Source: Bacteroidia bacterium
GTDB lineage: Bacteria > Bacteroidota > Bacteroidia > Cytophagales > Cyclobacteriaceae
Assembly: GCA_025356795.1 (NCBI GenBank)
Contig: JANXRR010000196.1
Coordinates: forward strand, 1 to 6,021
Reading direction: 5' to 3'
DNA length: 6,021 bases
Of this stretch, positions 5,845 through 6,021 are shown piece by piece (position 1 is the first letter of the stretch; each line of letters begins with the position of its first letter). The translations under genes were made by a program, and so were the position numbers. The notes under the pieces were generated by a model that was not told the DNA's origin, did no database searches, and saw nothing but the letters and a program-made list of their open reading frames with translations.

Positions 5845-5861
5845 ATTAACAACAAGTTAAT
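5845..5861. promoter_or_regulatory. Inverted repeat at the predicted transcription start of the redoxin gene
   Basis: ATTAAC (5845-5850) and GTTAAT (5856-5861) are perfect 6-bp arms around AACAA. The site lies between the -7 element (5868-5875) and the ATG (5830), over the expected transcription start, where a bound repressor would block the promoter. The AT-rich arms make chance occurrence possible. Confidence 0.35.
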
Positions 5862-5867
5862 GTACGA

Positions 5868-5875
5868 CAAAGTTA
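5868..5875 (-). promoter_or_regulatory. -7 element of the redoxin promoter
   Basis: Minus-strand TAACTTTG (5875-5868) is an exact match to TAnnTTTG. No good TTG lies 17-23 bp upstream, so this promoter may be weak or activator-dependent. The predicted leader is about 30 nt. Confidence 0.5.
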
Positions 5876-5905
5876 TAAGTATTGGATTTTATGTTGTAAA
5901 AAAGC

Positions 5906-5929
5906 CTGATTTATATATTTAACAATCAG
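5906..5929. promoter_or_regulatory. 24-bp dyad upstream of the redoxin promoter, same geometry as the E1-ald site
   Basis: CTGATT (5906-5911) and AATCAG (5924-5929) are perfect arms 12 bp apart; 9 of 12 symmetric pairs match overall. The inner arms, TGATT-N12-AATCA, are identical in sequence and spacing to those of the palindrome at 1157-1190. It sits just upstream of the -33 region of the redoxin promoter, which itself lacks a good -33 element, a position where an activator could bind. It could equally serve a gene beyond the right edge. Confidence 0.4.
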
Positions 5930-6021
5930 TATCATTCTCGAAAACGCTGAGTTATTCAATTCACCCCCTCCCACCATTTTGAAAATTTTTGTTGACTGTC
6001 TTTCAAATTTACTTGTTCGCC

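Noticed and set aside
5978..6021. Possible plus-strand promoter at the right edge (TTG 5989-5991, 18 bp, TACTTG) and TTTGAAA/TTTCAAA inverted repeat
   Set aside because: The -7 element lacks one base of TAnnTTTG, the repeat is short and AT-rich, and the gene it would serve is outside the window.

Overview
The window looks like chromosomal DNA from a member of the Bacteroidota, probably a Cytophagales-like lineage. The evidence is a moderately AT-rich composition, genes without Shine-Dalgarno sequences, promoter elements of the Bacteroidota type (TTG, about 20 bp, TAnnTTTG), and protein types typical of that phylum: a large branched-chain 2-oxoacid dehydrogenase E1, a short AMP-nucleosidase-like protein and a free-standing HsdR_N-domain protein. 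I see no insertion sequence, CRISPR array, tRNA, rRNA, phage gene or other mark of a mobile region. This is mostly ordinary core-genome territory.

Layout. Positions 1-989 (minus) hold the N-terminal 329 residues of a thiamine-diphosphate-dependent 2-oxoacid dehydrogenase E1, which runs off the left edge. A 296-bp divergent gap (990-1285) follows. It carries one promoter for each flanking gene and two DNA dyads. Alanine dehydrogenase (1286-2401, plus) comes next and ends in two tandem intrinsic terminators. A small HsdR_N / PD-(D/E)XK nuclease-like protein (2498-2941, minus) converges on ald. It is divergent, across 82 bp, from the AMP-nucleosidase-like gene (3024-3794, plus). An 87-bp convergent gap with no recognisable terminator leads to a UMF1/Atg22-like MFS transporter (3882-5192, minus). 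This lies 56 bp downstream of a thioredoxin-fold redoxin gene (5249-5830, minus), and the two could be co-transcribed. The last 191 bp are non-coding and carry the redoxin promoter and two inverted repeats.

How the genes fit together. The E1 and Ald genes both feed amino-acid catabolism: branched-chain 2-oxoacids to acyl-CoA, and alanine to pyruvate plus ammonium. Their divergent control region is a reasonable place for an amino-acid-responsive regulator. The amn-like gene belongs to purine salvage or degradation. The other genes have no obvious pathway link.

The most interesting signals are regulatory. A 34-bp imperfect palindrome in the E1-ald gap contains TGATT-N12-AATCA, and exactly the same arms and spacing recur upstream of the redoxin promoter. 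Second, the E1 carries substitutions at positions that normally bind Mg-ThDP. Third, the HsdR_N protein keeps all its expected nuclease residues although no restriction system is visible. I found no convincing new multi-gene system.
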